DNA of 64,000 nucleotides from Streptantibioticus parmotrematis (GTDB lineage: Bacteria > Actinomycetota > Actinomycetes > Streptomycetales > Streptomycetaceae), in assembly GCF_019890615.1 (NCBI RefSeq), contig NZ_JAINVZ010000006.1:240475-304474 (forward strand), given 5' to 3'. Below the pieces are notes generated by a model. It was given only the letters and a program-made list of their open reading frames with translations. It did no database searches and was not told the origin of the DNA. Both the position numbers and the translations under genes were made by a program. Position 1 is the first letter of the stretch. Each line of letters starts with the position of its first letter. This document shows, one piece after another, positions 1 through 8,858 of the stretch.

Positions 1-64
1 CGGTCCTGGGCGCACACCGGTGGGATTCCCGTACGGCGTCGGCGCGTACCCCGAGACGCGGGAA

Positions 65-2527
65 TCAGGACAGTCCCGGCAGATCCCCCGGGTAGAGCAG
101 CTGGAGGTCGTCGTGGCTCGGTTCGGTCAGCTGGGCGACCCGGCCCGCGTGCCGCTCCACCATCGCCTCGAAGGTCAGCCGCGCGGTGCGGCCGTTGCCG
201 AACGAGGAGCCCTTGGGCAGCGCGGTGAAGTACGTCAGCAGCGCGTCGCCCGCGCCCTCGCCGAGCCGGTACTCGTGCTCCTCCGCCTGTGCCTCGACGA
301 TCCGCAGCAGCTCCCGCGGGCTGTAGTCGCCGAAGGTGATGGTGCGTGAGAAACGCGAGGCCACACCGGGGTTGGAGGCCAGGAAGCGTTCCATCTCCGC
401 GGTGTACCCGGCGACGATCACCACGACCGCGTCACGCTGGTCCTCCATCAGCTTCACCAGCGTGTCGACCGCCTCGCGGCCGAAGTCGCGGCCGGAGTCC
501 TCAGGCGCCAGCGCGTACGCCTCGTCGATGAACAGCACGCCGCCACGGGCCCGTTCGAACGCCTCCTGCGTCCTGATCGCGGTCGAGCCGATGTGCTCGC
601 CGACCAGGTCGACCCGGGAGACCTCGACCAGATGGCCGGTCCCCAGCACCCCGAGCGCCGCGAGGATCTCCCCGTACAGCCGGGCCACCGTGGTCTTGCC
701 GGTGCCGGGGGAGCCGGTGAAGACCAGGTGGCGGCGGAGCGACGGCGCCTTGAGACCGGCCTCCTGGCGGCGCCTGCCGACCGCGATCAGGTCGATCAGC
801 GCGCGCACCTCCCGCTTGACGCTCTCCAGCCCCACCAGGGCGTCCAGTTCGCCCAGCACCGTGTCCGCGTCGCGACCGGCGACCGGCGCGGACGCCACGG
901 GGGGCTCCTCGCCGCGGCGCGGCCCCGGGACGCCGCCGAGCAGGCCGTACGACTGGACGGCGGGCGCCGTGGCGGTGGTGGTCGCGGCCGCCGGGTGCGG
1001 CGGCAGTCCGGCGGAGGAACCGGACGCGGTGGTGGGCGCGAGCGGGGCGGGGGCGCGGTGCTCGGCGCTCTCGTCGCTGGTGCACTCCTCGACCAGCGGT
1101 CCCGGCTCGGCGAACTCGTAACCGCCGCGCCCGCAGCGCTCGGTGCGGCAGCGGGTCAGCGTGGTGCGGCAGCCGTCGATGACGTGGAAGCCGTAGCCGC
1201 GGCTGCCGGTGACCCGGCACCCGGTGAACGTGCCGCGCGCGCCCGCCGAGACGTAGAAGCCGGACTCGGCCGCGTTCTCCACGACACAGCGCTCGATGGC
1301 CGGGTCGGCGCCCTTGGTGACGATCACCCCGGTCGCGGTCGAGTCGATGGTGCACGAGGCGAGGGTGCCGCCGCTGCCGTGGTCGCGGAACCAGGCGCCG
1401 GTCGCCGCCTCCCTGATCCGGCAGTCGTCCAGTTCGACGGTGGCGCCGTCGCTGACCGAGACCGCGGTGTTGCGCACCTGGGATATGTCGCTGTCGAGCA
1501 CGTCGGCCCGCGAACCCCGGTCCAGTACGAACAGCGCGTCGGGCACGTCGTGCACCCGGCAGGAGTCCAGCACGGCCGCGGCGCCGTCGCTGATCCACAC
1601 CGCCGGGTAGTCGCCCGTGCTCTCGTGGATCTCGCACTGGTTGGCGTCGGCACGGGTGCCCGGGTCCCACACCGACAGGCCGTTGCGGCCGAAGCGGCGC
1701 ACCGTCGAGCGGGTCAGCGTGAGCACCGAGCGGGACCGCAGGTCGATCGCGTTCTCCGGCACGTCGTGGATGTCGCAGTCGGCGAGCGCCAGGACCGCGT
1801 CGGTGTCGAGCGTGACGCCGTCGCCGGTGGTGCGGTGCACCCGGCAGTCGGTGAGCTGGCCCGCGGCACGGGCGGCCACCCGCACCCCGGTGCCGTTGAT
1901 CTCGTAGACCTCGCAGCCGATCGCCTCGGCCGCCGTGCCCTCGCCGGTCAGCTCCAGACCCGCGCGGCCCGTGTGGTGGATACGGCAGCGCTCCAGACGC
2001 GGCGCGGCACCTCCACGGGCGGCGAACCCCGACTGGCCCGCCGCGACCACCTCGCACTCCTCGAACAGCCCGCCGGCGCCGTCCAGCACGCTCACCCCGA
2101 GGCCCGCCGGGTTGTCCACGGTGCAGCGGCGCACCGTCGGCCGGGCACCGTCGCGCACCTCTATGCCGACCGCGGAACGGGTCACCACCCGCAGGTCGGT
2201 CAGCTCCGGCGCGCATCCTTCGATCAGCAGCGCGGGAACGGAGGTGTCCTGGCCCTCGACGCGCAGGTCCTGCACGACGGCGTCGGCGCGCACGGTCAGC
2301 GCGACCCCGCCGGGCGGCGCGATGCGCACCGAGCCGGGACCCTCCGCGCCGCGCAGCGTGACGGCCCGCTCCACCACGACGTTCTCCCGGTACGTGCCGG
2401 GGACGATCGCGACCACGTCGCCGTCGCCCGCCGCCTCCAGGGCCGCGGCGAGGGATTCGTACTCGCCGGTGCGGCGCCGCCACCGCGAAGAGCCGGTGTG
2501 CGTCACCTGAGCCACGCCCTGTGCCAT
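65..2527 (-). CDS. Right-handed beta-helix / AAA+ ATPase fusion protein
   Basis: An 820-residue two-part protein. Residues about 25-490 consist of short repeating units rich in 'C.I....tGV.V..GA.P....C.V' pattern, typical of right-handed parallel beta-helix (pectate-lyase-like, NosD/CASH) folds. An Ala/Pro/Thr-rich linker (about 490-560) follows, then a CbxX/CfqX (SpoVK/EccA)-type AAA+ domain with Walker A GSPGTGKT at 605-612, Walker B VLFIDEA at 664-670 and an arginine-finger-like ASRFSR segment near 723. CbxX-type AAA+ proteins are remodelling ATPases, and EccA acts in type VII secretion. Here the helix could be a binding scaffold for the ATPase, but that is inference. No signal peptide or membrane segment is visible, so it is probably cytosolic. 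The ATG at 2527 is used; a -10-like TACCGT lies about 50 nt upstream. No secretion gene lies next to it. Confidence 0.85.
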   Translation of the reverse strand: MAQGVAQVTHTGSSRWRRRTGEYESLAAALEAAGDGDVVAIVPGTYRENVVVERAVTLRGAEGPGSVRIAPPGGVALTVRADAVVQDLRVEGQDTSVPALLIEGCAPELTDLRVVTRSAVGIEVRDGARPTVRRCTVDNPAGLGVSVLDGAGGLFEECEVVAAGQSGFAARGGAAPRLERCRIHHTGRAGLELTGEGTAAEAIGCEVYEINGTGVRVAARAAGQLTDCRVHRTTGDGVTLDTDAVLALADCDIHDVPENAIDLRSRSVLTLTRSTVRRFGRNGLSVWDPGTRADANQCEIHESTGDYPAVWISDGAAAVLDSCRVHDVPDALFVLDRGSRADVLDSDISQVRNTAVSVSDGATVELDDCRIREAATGAWFRDHGSGGTLASCTIDSTATGVIVTKGADPAIERCVVENAAESGFYVSAGARGTFTGCRVTGSRGYGFHVIDGCRTTLTRCRTERCGRGGYEFAEPGPLVEECTSDESAEHRAPAPLAPTTASGSSAGLPPHPAAATTTATAPAVQSYGLLGGVPGPRRGEEPPVASAPVAGRDADTVLGELDALVGLESVKREVRALIDLIAVGRRRQEAGLKAPSLRRHLVFTGSPGTGKTTVARLYGEILAALGVLGTGHLVEVSRVDLVGEHIGSTAIRTQEAFERARGGVLFIDEAYALAPEDSGRDFGREAVDTLVKLMEDQRDAVVVIVAGYTAEMERFLASNPGVASRFSRTITFGDYSPRELLRIVEAQAEEHEYRLGEGAGDALLTYFTALPKGSSFGNGRTARLTFEAMVERHAGRVAQLTEPSHDDLQLLYPGDLPGLS

Positions 2528-2712
2528 GGTGCTGTTGCGCCCCCACCTCGTACCGCTGCGGACCGGGGGACCACGGTAGCGTGCGTGACGGGCGGAGCCG
2601 CACGGGCGACCTCAGGAACCCGTACAGATGGGGGAGTTCGGGCGGACGTGACCGCGTCGTGGACACGGCCCGTCCACGCCCGGCGCCGCGAACCGCCCGG
2701 TCCTCGCCCTTC

Positions 2713-3315
2713 TCAGCCTTCGGCTCCCGCACGGCCCCAGTCCTGGCTCACCCGGGCCCACTCGCGTTCCCACTCGGCCAGCCGGGACCGCATCATCCGC
2801 CAGCCGATCACCCGGCGCACCGCGAACGCCAGCGCCGTGACCGCCGCGGCGGCGGCCAGTCCGGCGGCCACCGCGTTGGTGACGGCCGTCATGGTGTCCA
2901 TCGGGCGGTCGGTCAGACGCCCCGCGTCGTCGGCCCACAGAGTGATCGCCGCACCGGGCGGGCGGCCGCCGACCAGCCGCACGGTGGCGTCGTGCGCGGA
3001 GCCGTCCGGCATGGTCCAGCGCACGACGGCGATCCGCGACACCGACTGCCCGGTGGCCGGGTCGGTGTCGGCGGCGGGCGGCGTGCGGCGGGTGCTGCTC
3101 AGCACGGTGGCCCGGACCTGGTGCCGGTCGGCGTGCTCGACGGCGACCTGGTGGCGCAGTTCGGAGCCGATCGTGCCGCCCGCCACGAGACCGGCGGTCG
3201 GCGCTCCCACGGCGACCACGGCCAAGGTGGCCAGTCCCGCCCACGCTTCGACGACATCGCCCCGGCGTCGCAGCGGATTGCTCCGCCACCGCCACAGTCC
3301 TGGTACCGCTCGCAT
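2713..3315 (-). CDS. Rv1733c-family membrane protein
   Basis: A 200-residue protein. It opens with Arg-rich 'MRAVPGLWRWRSNPLRRRGD', followed by a hydrophobic segment (about residues 24-46). A soluble middle portion comes next, then a second hydrophobic helix (about 145-170) and a basic, Trp-containing tail. This two-helix arrangement matches the Rv1733c family, which has many members in actinomycetes and no established biochemical function. An in-frame start 29 codons upstream is possible. I prefer the internal ATG because the family begins at this motif. It is probably a single-gene unit; the same-strand MOSC gene upstream is separated by about 175 nt. Confidence 0.75.
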   Translation of the reverse strand: MRAVPGLWRWRSNPLRRRGDVVEAWAGLATLAVVAVGAPTAGLVAGGTIGSELRHQVAVEHADRHQVRATVLSSTRRTPPAADTDPATGQSVSRIAVVRWTMPDGSAHDATVRLVGGRPPGAAITLWADDAGRLTDRPMDTMTAVTNAVAAGLAAAAAVTALAFAVRRVIGWRMMRSRLAEWEREWARVSQDWGRAGAEG

Positions 3316-3466
3316 CGCACCACACCCCTTCACCCGGTCCAAGTACCGCGCACGGCACGAGGCATGCACGAGAACGGGCCGGAATCGGACGGAGTCCGGC
3401 ACGCGTCACCCCGACGGTGGCACCGGACGCCGACAGGGCCGCTCGGTCGTTCGGTCGCTCAAGTCA

Positions 3467-3498
3467 CTCGGTCATTCAAGTTCGCTCGGTCATTCAAG
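3467..3498. repeat. Two exact 14-bp direct repeats at an 18-bp period
   Basis: CTCGGTCATTCAAG occurs at 3467-3480 and again at 3485-3498. A partial relative (GGTCGCTCAAG) lies just before, around 3453-3463. The second copy overlaps the last codons and stop of the MOSC gene. It could be a local slippage duplication or a binding site; the sequence does not decide. Confidence 0.7.
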
Positions 3499-4329
3499 AA
3501 CGGAGAACGTGTCACCCACGCGTAGTGTTCCGGTCGACCGCGGTATGAGTTTGACCCCGAACATCAGCCCGTCGCCGATCCTGCGGTGCCTGGCGAGGGT
3601 GCGCAGCGGCTCCCGGCCACGCGTCGCCGTGGCCTGGTCGGTGGTGGTGATCACGCAGCGGGCGCAGGGCTTCGCGACCCGGAAGACCACCTCCCCGATC
3701 CGCACCACGCGCCAGTCGTCCTCCGCCCACGCCCCGGTCCCGTCGACGACGATGTTCGGCCGGAAGCGGTCCATGGGCAGCGGTCCCTCGTGCGGCCGGT
3801 CGCCGTCCGCGACAAGGGAGTTGAGGGCGGCGAGGGAGGAGGACGCGGCCAGCAGCAGCGGATGGCTGTCGGCCAGGTTCACCGTCTCGCCGGGCAGTGA
3901 GTACTCCGGCTCGATCGGACGCCGCCGTGCCGGGTCGTCCAGATACGTCAACCGCGCCCGGACACCGAGGAATTCGGAGAACCACGCGCCCGCCTCGGCA
4001 CCGGCCGCGACCACGTCCACCGGATCGCCGAAGATCCGTACCGGCTCCGCGTCGCCCGCCCCCGGGACGGCGACCGTCAGCTCCTCCATCCCCTCCGCGC
4101 CGAGCGTGATCCCGCCGGGCGCCGCGCCGCCACCGCGGACCGGCCGGGCGCGCGCCAACGCCAGCCGTGGCTGTTCGCGTTGGGTGATCGCCCGGCCGTC
4201 CTTGTCGACCACCAGCCATCTGCGGTCCCCGGCGAGCCCCCACGGCTCCACGGCCGCCTCGCCGGGCGCCGGTCCCTGGACCGACTTGACCGGATAGATG
4301 TGCAGTGCGCTCAGCCGCGGTGTCGTCAT
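3490..4329 (-). CDS. MOSC domain-containing protein (YcbX-like)
   Basis: A 279-residue protein with a MOSC N-terminal beta-barrel ('LSALHIYPVKSVQG' at about residues 5-18, then 'GLAGDRRWLVVD') followed by the MOSC domain. The latter carries the characteristic conserved cysteine in 'AKPCARCVITTTDQ' (about residues 220-235) and 'RFRPNIVV'. MOSC proteins bind sulfur or molybdenum cofactor; YcbX and mARC relatives reduce N-hydroxylated compounds. The exact substrate here is unknown. The start is placed at 4329, where 'MTTPRLSALHIYPVKS' begins; an upstream in-frame ATG adds only eight residues that do not look conserved. It stands alone between unrelated genes. Confidence 0.85.
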   Translation of the reverse strand: MTTPRLSALHIYPVKSVQGPAPGEAAVEPWGLAGDRRWLVVDKDGRAITQREQPRLALARARPVRGGGAAPGGITLGAEGMEELTVAVPGAGDAEPVRIFGDPVDVVAAGAEAGAWFSEFLGVRARLTYLDDPARRRPIEPEYSLPGETVNLADSHPLLLAASSSLAALNSLVADGDRPHEGPLPMDRFRPNIVVDGTGAWAEDDWRVVRIGEVVFRVAKPCARCVITTTDQATATRGREPLRTLARHRRIGDGLMFGVKLIPRSTGTLRVGDTFSVLE

Positions 4330-4417
4330 GCGGCCATGGTGCCAGTGCGGCACCGCTCAGCGGCCGTCACGCACGGTGATACCCGCGGCTCACCGGGGCG
4401 TGTGCCCCGCTCTCGGC

Positions 4418-4930
4418 TCAGTAGCCCTGCCCCTGGTACGGGCGGCGGTACTGGTCGTCGCCGTAGCCCTGGTAGCCGCCGGGAGCCTGCTGGCGCGGCG
4501 GGACCGGCTGGCGCGGCGGCACCGGGCGGGGCGGCACCGGCCGCGCCGCCTCGTAGCCCGTCGCGCCGCCCTGGTACGGCGCCTGGCCCGGAGCCGGGTA
4601 GCCGTTGGGGTAGCCACGGGGAGCGCTCGCCTGCTGCGGGATGTACGCGGCGGGCGCGGGCTGCGCCGGGTAGGCCGCGGCCGGGTACGCGGCCGGCAAC
4701 TGGCCGGTGTACGTGCCCTGCTGCGGCGTGTGGTGGGAGGGACCCGAGGGGAGCGCCGGGAGCGCCGGCAGCGCGGGGAGCGAGCTGCCGGTGTCGTACG
4801 GCGAAGGAACCCGGATCGGAGCGATCTGAGGGGTGCCCCGCTCCGCGACCAGGCTGTCGTAGATGGGGGTGTCCGGGAAGGCCGACGAGGCGTAGTAGCC
4901 GCCGCCGTAGGTGCCGCGGGGGGTGGTCAT
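4418..4930 (-). CDS. DUF6643-like Pro/Tyr/Gln-rich protein
   Basis: A 170-residue protein beginning 'MTTPRGTYGGGYYASSAFPD'. A short ordered segment ('TPIYDSLVAERGTPQIAPIRVP') is followed by a low-complexity tail of Pro, Tyr, Gln, Ala and Gly with repeated 'PPRQ' and 'GYQGYG'-like units. The N-terminal motif matches a small Streptomyces-specific family (DUF6643) that I recall only as uncharacterised. There is no membrane segment or signal peptide, and the tail should be disordered. Longer in-frame readings upstream of 4930 lack this family's start motif. The gene is transcribed divergently from the TerD gene. Confidence 0.7.
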   Translation of the reverse strand: MTTPRGTYGGGYYASSAFPDTPIYDSLVAERGTPQIAPIRVPSPYDTGSSLPALPALPALPSGPSHHTPQQGTYTGQLPAAYPAAAYPAQPAPAAYIPQQASAPRGYPNGYPAPGQAPYQGGATGYEAARPVPPRPVPPRQPVPPRQQAPGGYQGYGDDQYRRPYQGQGY

Positions 4931-5272
4931 GCTGCATAAGTTAAGCCCACGATGTGCTGTTAGGGGAGCCCGATAAGCGGGTTGTTTGTGGCGTCCGGTG
5001 TGGAGTGCGATCCCCAATCGATGCGAATCCGCGAAAATCGGTCGCCCCGAGGCGTTTCGATCGTGTAAAGGCTGAGCCTCCACTGTGTTCGATCATGGGA
5101 AAAAGCCCGTGTCGGAAGGGGGTTACCCTCGGTCTGACGGGTCGTCGGGTGCCGTGGCGGCGCGGGTCGGCGTGAGCGACGGGCGCGGCCGTGTTCCGTC
5201 CCGGGACGCGTGGGGCCTAGGTTGGGCGTACGGCACGCGGTGGGCACCGGGTACGAGGGGGAAGCGACGTCG
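4931..5272. promoter_or_regulatory. Divergent intergenic region, DUF6643 / TerD
   Basis: A 342-bp stretch without a credible gene and lower in GC than its flanks. For the TerD gene, TTCCGT (5194-5199) and TAGGTT (5218-5223) are spaced 18 nt apart and form a plausible sigma-70-like promoter. An AGGGGGAA ribosome-binding site lies at 5256-5263. For the leftward gene I could not single out a convincing -35/-10 pair. No clear operator was seen. Confidence 0.5.
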
Positions 5273-6517
5273 ATGAACGCGACGAACTCGATGAACAAAG
5301 GCGCCAACACGCCGGTCACGGCGTCGGGCGTACGGGTCGAGGTCGGCCGGGCGGCCGGTCCCGGGGTGCCGGAGGCGCAGGCCACGGCGCTGCTGTTGTC
5401 CGACGGCCGGGTGCGCCACGACGGCGACGTGGTCCAGCGCCACCGCCCGGTGCACGCCTCGGGCGCGGTGCGCCACGAGGGCGACAGGACCGAGGGCGGG
5501 TCGGTGGTCGACGTGCTCGCGGTGGACCTCGGCGGCGTGGAGCCCGGCGTCGAGCGGATCGTGCTGGCGGCCACCTCCGACGGCGGGTCCTTCGCGGGGG
5601 TGCCGGGGCTGTACGTCAGGTTGACGGACGCGGCGGGTGGCACCGAGATCGCCCGTTACGACAGCGTCGACGCGACGGTGGAGACCGCCCTCGTGCTGGG
5701 GGAGTTGTACCGCAGGAACGGCCAGTGGAAGTTCCGCGCGGTCGGGCAGGGCTACGCGAACGGGCTCGCGGGCCTGGGCGAGCAGTTCGGCGTCGCGCCG
5801 GACGCCGTGCGTCCGACGGCTCCGGCCGCCGCCCCGGCGCCGCCCGCCCCGGCTCCCGCCGCCCCGGTCCGGCCCGCGCCGCGAGCCGCCCCCGTCAGGC
5901 TGTCGAAAGTCACCCTGACGAAGGACGCTCCTTCCGTCTCGCTGACGAAACAGGGCGGGATCTCCGGGGTGATGAGGGTGAACCTCAGCTGGCAGGCCGC
6001 CCCGGCCAGGGGATGGCTGCGCAAGCCCGGCGCGGGCGGTTCCGACGTCGACCTCGACCTGTGCGCGCTGTTCGAACTGCGCGACGGCACCAGGGGCGTC
6101 GTGCAGGCGCTCGGCAACGCCTTCGGCACACTGGACCGCCCGCCGTACATCCACCTCGACGGCGACGACCGCACCGGCGGCACGAGCGGCGAGAACCTCA
6201 CCGTCAACCTCGACCACAGCGCCGCGTTCCGCCGCATCCTGATCTTCGTCACGGTCTACGAGGGCGCCCGCAGCTTCGCCGGGCTGCACGCCACGACCAC
6301 CCTGACGCCGCAGAACGGCGCGCCCGTGGAGTTCTTCCTCGACGAGTGCACCGTCCCGTCCACCGTCTGCGCGCTCGCCCTGATCACCAACGAGGGCGGT
6401 GAACTCGTCGTGCGGCGCGAGGCGCGCTACCTCGTCCCGGCCCGCGGCGTCAGCCCCCAGCGCACCGTCGACCAGGCCTACGGCTGGGGCATGCGCTGGA
6501 CCCCGGGCCGCAAGTGA
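5273..6517 (+). CDS. TerD-family protein with two TerD/TerF-like domains
   Basis: A 414-residue protein. The N-terminal domain (about 10-160) has the TerD order 'ALLLSDGRVR', then 'AVRHEGDRTEGG', then 'VDLGGVEPGVERIVLAAT' and 'GELYRRNGQWKFRAVGQGY'. A Pro/Ala linker (about 180-210) precedes a second domain (215-414) containing 'GSDVDLDLCALFEL' and 'LDGDDRTGGTSGENLTVN', the acidic calcium-binding style of TerD/TerZ proteins. The TerD family is linked to tellurite resistance and general stress or metal-sensing responses. The start is ATG 5273, with a good ribosome-binding site; earlier in-frame codons lie upstream of it. No other ter genes are adjacent, so it appears to act without a local ter operon. 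Confidence 0.85.
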   Translation: MNATNSMNKGANTPVTASGVRVEVGRAAGPGVPEAQATALLLSDGRVRHDGDVVQRHRPVHASGAVRHEGDRTEGGSVVDVLAVDLGGVEPGVERIVLAATSDGGSFAGVPGLYVRLTDAAGGTEIARYDSVDATVETALVLGELYRRNGQWKFRAVGQGYANGLAGLGEQFGVAPDAVRPTAPAAAPAPPAPAPAAPVRPAPRAAPVRLSKVTLTKDAPSVSLTKQGGISGVMRVNLSWQAAPARGWLRKPGAGGSDVDLDLCALFELRDGTRGVVQALGNAFGTLDRPPYIHLDGDDRTGGTSGENLTVNLDHSAAFRRILIFVTVYEGARSFAGLHATTTLTPQNGAPVEFFLDECTVPSTVCALALITNEGGELVVRREARYLVPARGVSPQRTVDQAYGWGMRWTPGRK

Positions 6518-6536
6518 GCGCGAACCCGCCGCGTTC

Positions 6537-7739
6537 TCAGGGGCGTTCGGTCGTGACCGGGCCTTCCGGCTCCCGCTCCCGCTCCGGCTTGGCGTAGGTG
6601 CGGCCCTTCCACGCCGCGCCGCGACCCCGGTAGTGCTGCACGGCCGAGTCCGCCGTCATCGCCGCGTACAGCGACGCGGTGAACGGCAGCAGCGGCGCGA
6701 GCCACAGCGGCTGACGGTAGTAGCGCAGCATCGGCAGATACGTGCCGGTCATCACCGCCCACGCCACCGCCCCCACGGCGCACAGCGTCCAGCGCCCGGC
6801 GACCGCGCCCCCGACCGCCGCGACCGGCGGCACCACGTAGACCAGCGCCAGCCCGAGCAGCGTCCCGGCCAGCAGCAGCGGGTTGTGCCGCAACTGGGCG
6901 TACGCGCTGCGCGAGACCATCCGCCACAGCTGGGACAGCCGGGGATACGGCCGCACGCTGTCCACCCGCTCCGCCAGCCCCAGCCACACCGTGCCGCCGG
7001 ACCGCTTGACGGCCCGGGCCAGCGCGACGTCGTCGATGACCGCCTGCCGGATCGAGTCCGGCAGCCCGGCCCGCTCGGCGGCGGCACGCCGGATCAGCAC
7101 GCAGCCCCCGGCCGCCGCGGCGGTCCGCCCGCGCGGCCGGGCGATCCAGCGGAACGGGTACAGCTGCGCGAAGAAGTAGACGAACGCGGGCACGATGAGC
7201 CGCTCCCACGCCGTCGCCACCCGTAGCCGCGCCATCTGGGAGACCACGTCCGTCCCGCTGCCGTGCGCGGCGGCCACCAACTCCCGCAGGGAATCCGGCT
7301 CGTGGGCGATGTCGGCATCGGTGAGCAGCAGGTACTCCGGCGCGTACGCGGCCGTCGCGGCGGCCACACCGTGCCGCACCGCCCACAGCTTCCCCGTCCA
7401 GCCCGCCGGCGGTTCGCCCGGCGAGGTCACCGTCAACGGGAGCCCGCCGCGTTCGGCGGACAGTGCCCGGGCCAGCTCACCGGTGCCGTCCGAGCTGCCG
7501 TCGTCCACCAGGAACACCTCGGCCCGTCCCGGGTACTCCTGCGCCAGCAGTGACGGCAGGCTGACCGGCAGCACCTCGGCCTCGTCCCGGGCGGGCACCA
7601 CCACGGCCACGGACGGCCACGCGGGGGGTACCGCGCGCGGCGGCAGCCGCACGTCGGTGCGCCAGAACATCCCCTGCGCCAGCAGCAGCCACACCCAGCC
7701 GAGCAGCGACACGACAGCGATCACGGTCAAAGCGCTCAC
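6537..7739 (-). CDS. HpnB-like membrane glycosyltransferase (GT2)
   Basis: A 400-residue glycosyltransferase. An N-terminal hydrophobic helix (about 1-20) precedes a GT-A domain with 'VVVPARDEA', 'VDDGSSDGT', the metal-binding 'LTDADI' (DxD type), 'GGCVLIRR' and 'QAVIDDVALARAVKRSGG'. Two or more C-terminal membrane helices lie at about 285-365. The whole arrangement matches hopene-associated glycosyltransferase HpnB, a family found with or without hopanoid genes; the acceptor is not known. No squalene-hopene genes are nearby, so a hopanoid role is only by family. I placed the start at GTG 7739, just before the hydrophobic segment. An ATG 20 codons upstream (7799) is the alternative. Confidence 0.85.
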   Translation of the reverse strand: MSALTVIAVVSLLGWVWLLLAQGMFWRTDVRLPPRAVPPAWPSVAVVVPARDEAEVLPVSLPSLLAQEYPGRAEVFLVDDGSSDGTGELARALSAERGGLPLTVTSPGEPPAGWTGKLWAVRHGVAAATAAYAPEYLLLTDADIAHEPDSLRELVAAAHGSGTDVVSQMARLRVATAWERLIVPAFVYFFAQLYPFRWIARPRGRTAAAAGGCVLIRRAAAERAGLPDSIRQAVIDDVALARAVKRSGGTVWLGLAERVDSVRPYPRLSQLWRMVSRSAYAQLRHNPLLLAGTLLGLALVYVVPPVAAVGGAVAGRWTLCAVGAVAWAVMTGTYLPMLRYYRQPLWLAPLLPFTASLYAAMTADSAVQHYRGRGAAWKGRTYAKPEREREPEGPVTTERP

Positions 7740-7806
7740 CGGCGCAGTCTGCCCCACACCACGTCCACCGGAACCGCGCCCCACCGCGAACGCGTCCACG
7801 GGGACG

Positions 7807-7846
7807 GGAAACGATCACGGTGAAGCCGACAGGAAACGATCACGGT
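7807..7846. repeat. Two exact 15-bp direct repeats in a divergent promoter region
   Basis: GGAAACGATCACGGT occurs at 7807-7821 and 7832-7846, spaced 25 bp start to start. They lie between the leftward glycosyltransferase and the rightward racemase-family gene. The position suits an operator, but the sequence alone cannot exclude a chance duplication. Confidence 0.7.
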
Positions 7847-7963
7847 AAAGTTGCGCGGGCGGTCCACGACACGCCCGTACGTAACCGAACCATCCCGGTA
7901 CGTGCGCGCCGCCGGACGAGGCGGACGCGGACGCACCGGCGCAGCACCGGAAGGGCACGCAAG

Positions 7964-8773
7964 GTGAAGATCGCGCTCATGGACTCCGGCATCGGCCTGC
8001 TGGCCGCCGCCGCCGTACTGCGGGCCCAGCTCCCTGACGCCGATCTCGTGCTGTCCAGCGACCCCGCCGGCATGCCGTGGGGCCCGCGCACCCCGCAGGA
8101 CCTCACCGCCCGCGCGCTCGCCTGCGCCGAGGCCGCCGCCGCGCACCGCCCGGACGCGCTGGTGGTCGCCTGCAACACCGCCTCGGTGCACGCCCTGGAA
8201 GCGCTGCGCGCCCGTCTGGAGCCGTCCATCCCGGTGATCGGCACGGTGCCCGCCATCAAGCCCGCCGCCACCGCGGGCGGCCCGGTGGCGATCTGGGCCA
8301 CCCCGGCCACCACCGGCAGCCCCTACCAGCGGCGCCTGATCGCCGAGTTCGCGAACGGCGTCGAGGTCACCGAGGTCGCCTGCCCCGGCCTCGCCGACGG
8401 CCTGGAGCGCGCCGACGACGCGGCGATCGACGCGGCCGTGACCGCCGCCGCCGAGCACACCCCCGCCGACGTGCGCACCGTCGTCCTGGGCTGCACCCAC
8501 TACGAGCTGATCGCCGACCGCATCCGCGCCGCCGTCCAGCGGCCCGGCGGCCCGGCGGTAGCGCTGCACGGCTCGGCCGTCGCGGTCGCCGCCCAGGTCC
8601 TGCGCCGCACCGGCGCCGTGGCCCGGCCCGACGCGGAGCCGACCGGCGGGCTGACCGTCCTGCTCGGCGGCGAGCCCGGCGAGCTGCCCGCCGCCGCCCT
8701 GGCCTATCCGCAGGGCCGCGCGCTGGCGGGCCCGCACGCGTCCGTCGCGGCGCACCCGGCCGACGCGCGCTGA
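7964..8773 (+). CDS. Aspartate/glutamate racemase family protein
   Basis: A 269-residue MurI-like protein. Both catalytic cysteines of the cofactor-independent racemases are present, in 'VVACNTASVHAL' and 'VVLGCTHYELI'. The N-terminal 'KIALMDSGIGLL' corresponds to the conserved 'DSGxGGL' but lacks one glycine. It may make D-glutamate for peptidoglycan or act on another amino acid. Streptomyces usually carry a separate, more canonical murI, so this looks like a paralogue. The GTG at 7964 is preferred because it directly starts the conserved beta strand; 48 upstream in-frame codons encode an Arg-rich stretch unlike the family. Confidence 0.8.
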   Translation: MKIALMDSGIGLLAAAAVLRAQLPDADLVLSSDPAGMPWGPRTPQDLTARALACAEAAAAHRPDALVVACNTASVHALEALRARLEPSIPVIGTVPAIKPAATAGGPVAIWATPATTGSPYQRRLIAEFANGVEVTEVACPGLADGLERADDAAIDAAVTAAAEHTPADVRTVVLGCTHYELIADRIRAAVQRPGGPAVALHGSAVAVAAQVLRRTGAVARPDAEPTGGLTVLLGGEPGELPAAALAYPQGRALAGPHASVAAHPADAR

Positions 8774-8858
8774 GCCCACCGGCGGACGGCCACGCTGGGT
8801 CCACCCGGTCGCCGCACACTGAGTGCCGCCGGGCGGCCCCGCGAGTACGCTCCCAGGC

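Noticed and set aside
593..4297. A long plus-strand open frame opposite the beta-helix/AAA+ and MOSC genes
   Set aside because: Antisense to genes with clear family motifs; its own translation is Arg/Gly/Ala-rich without recognisable domains.
6537..7739. Part of a hopanoid biosynthesis cluster
   Set aside because: Only the HpnB-like glycosyltransferase is present; no squalene-hopene cyclase or other hpn gene is nearby.
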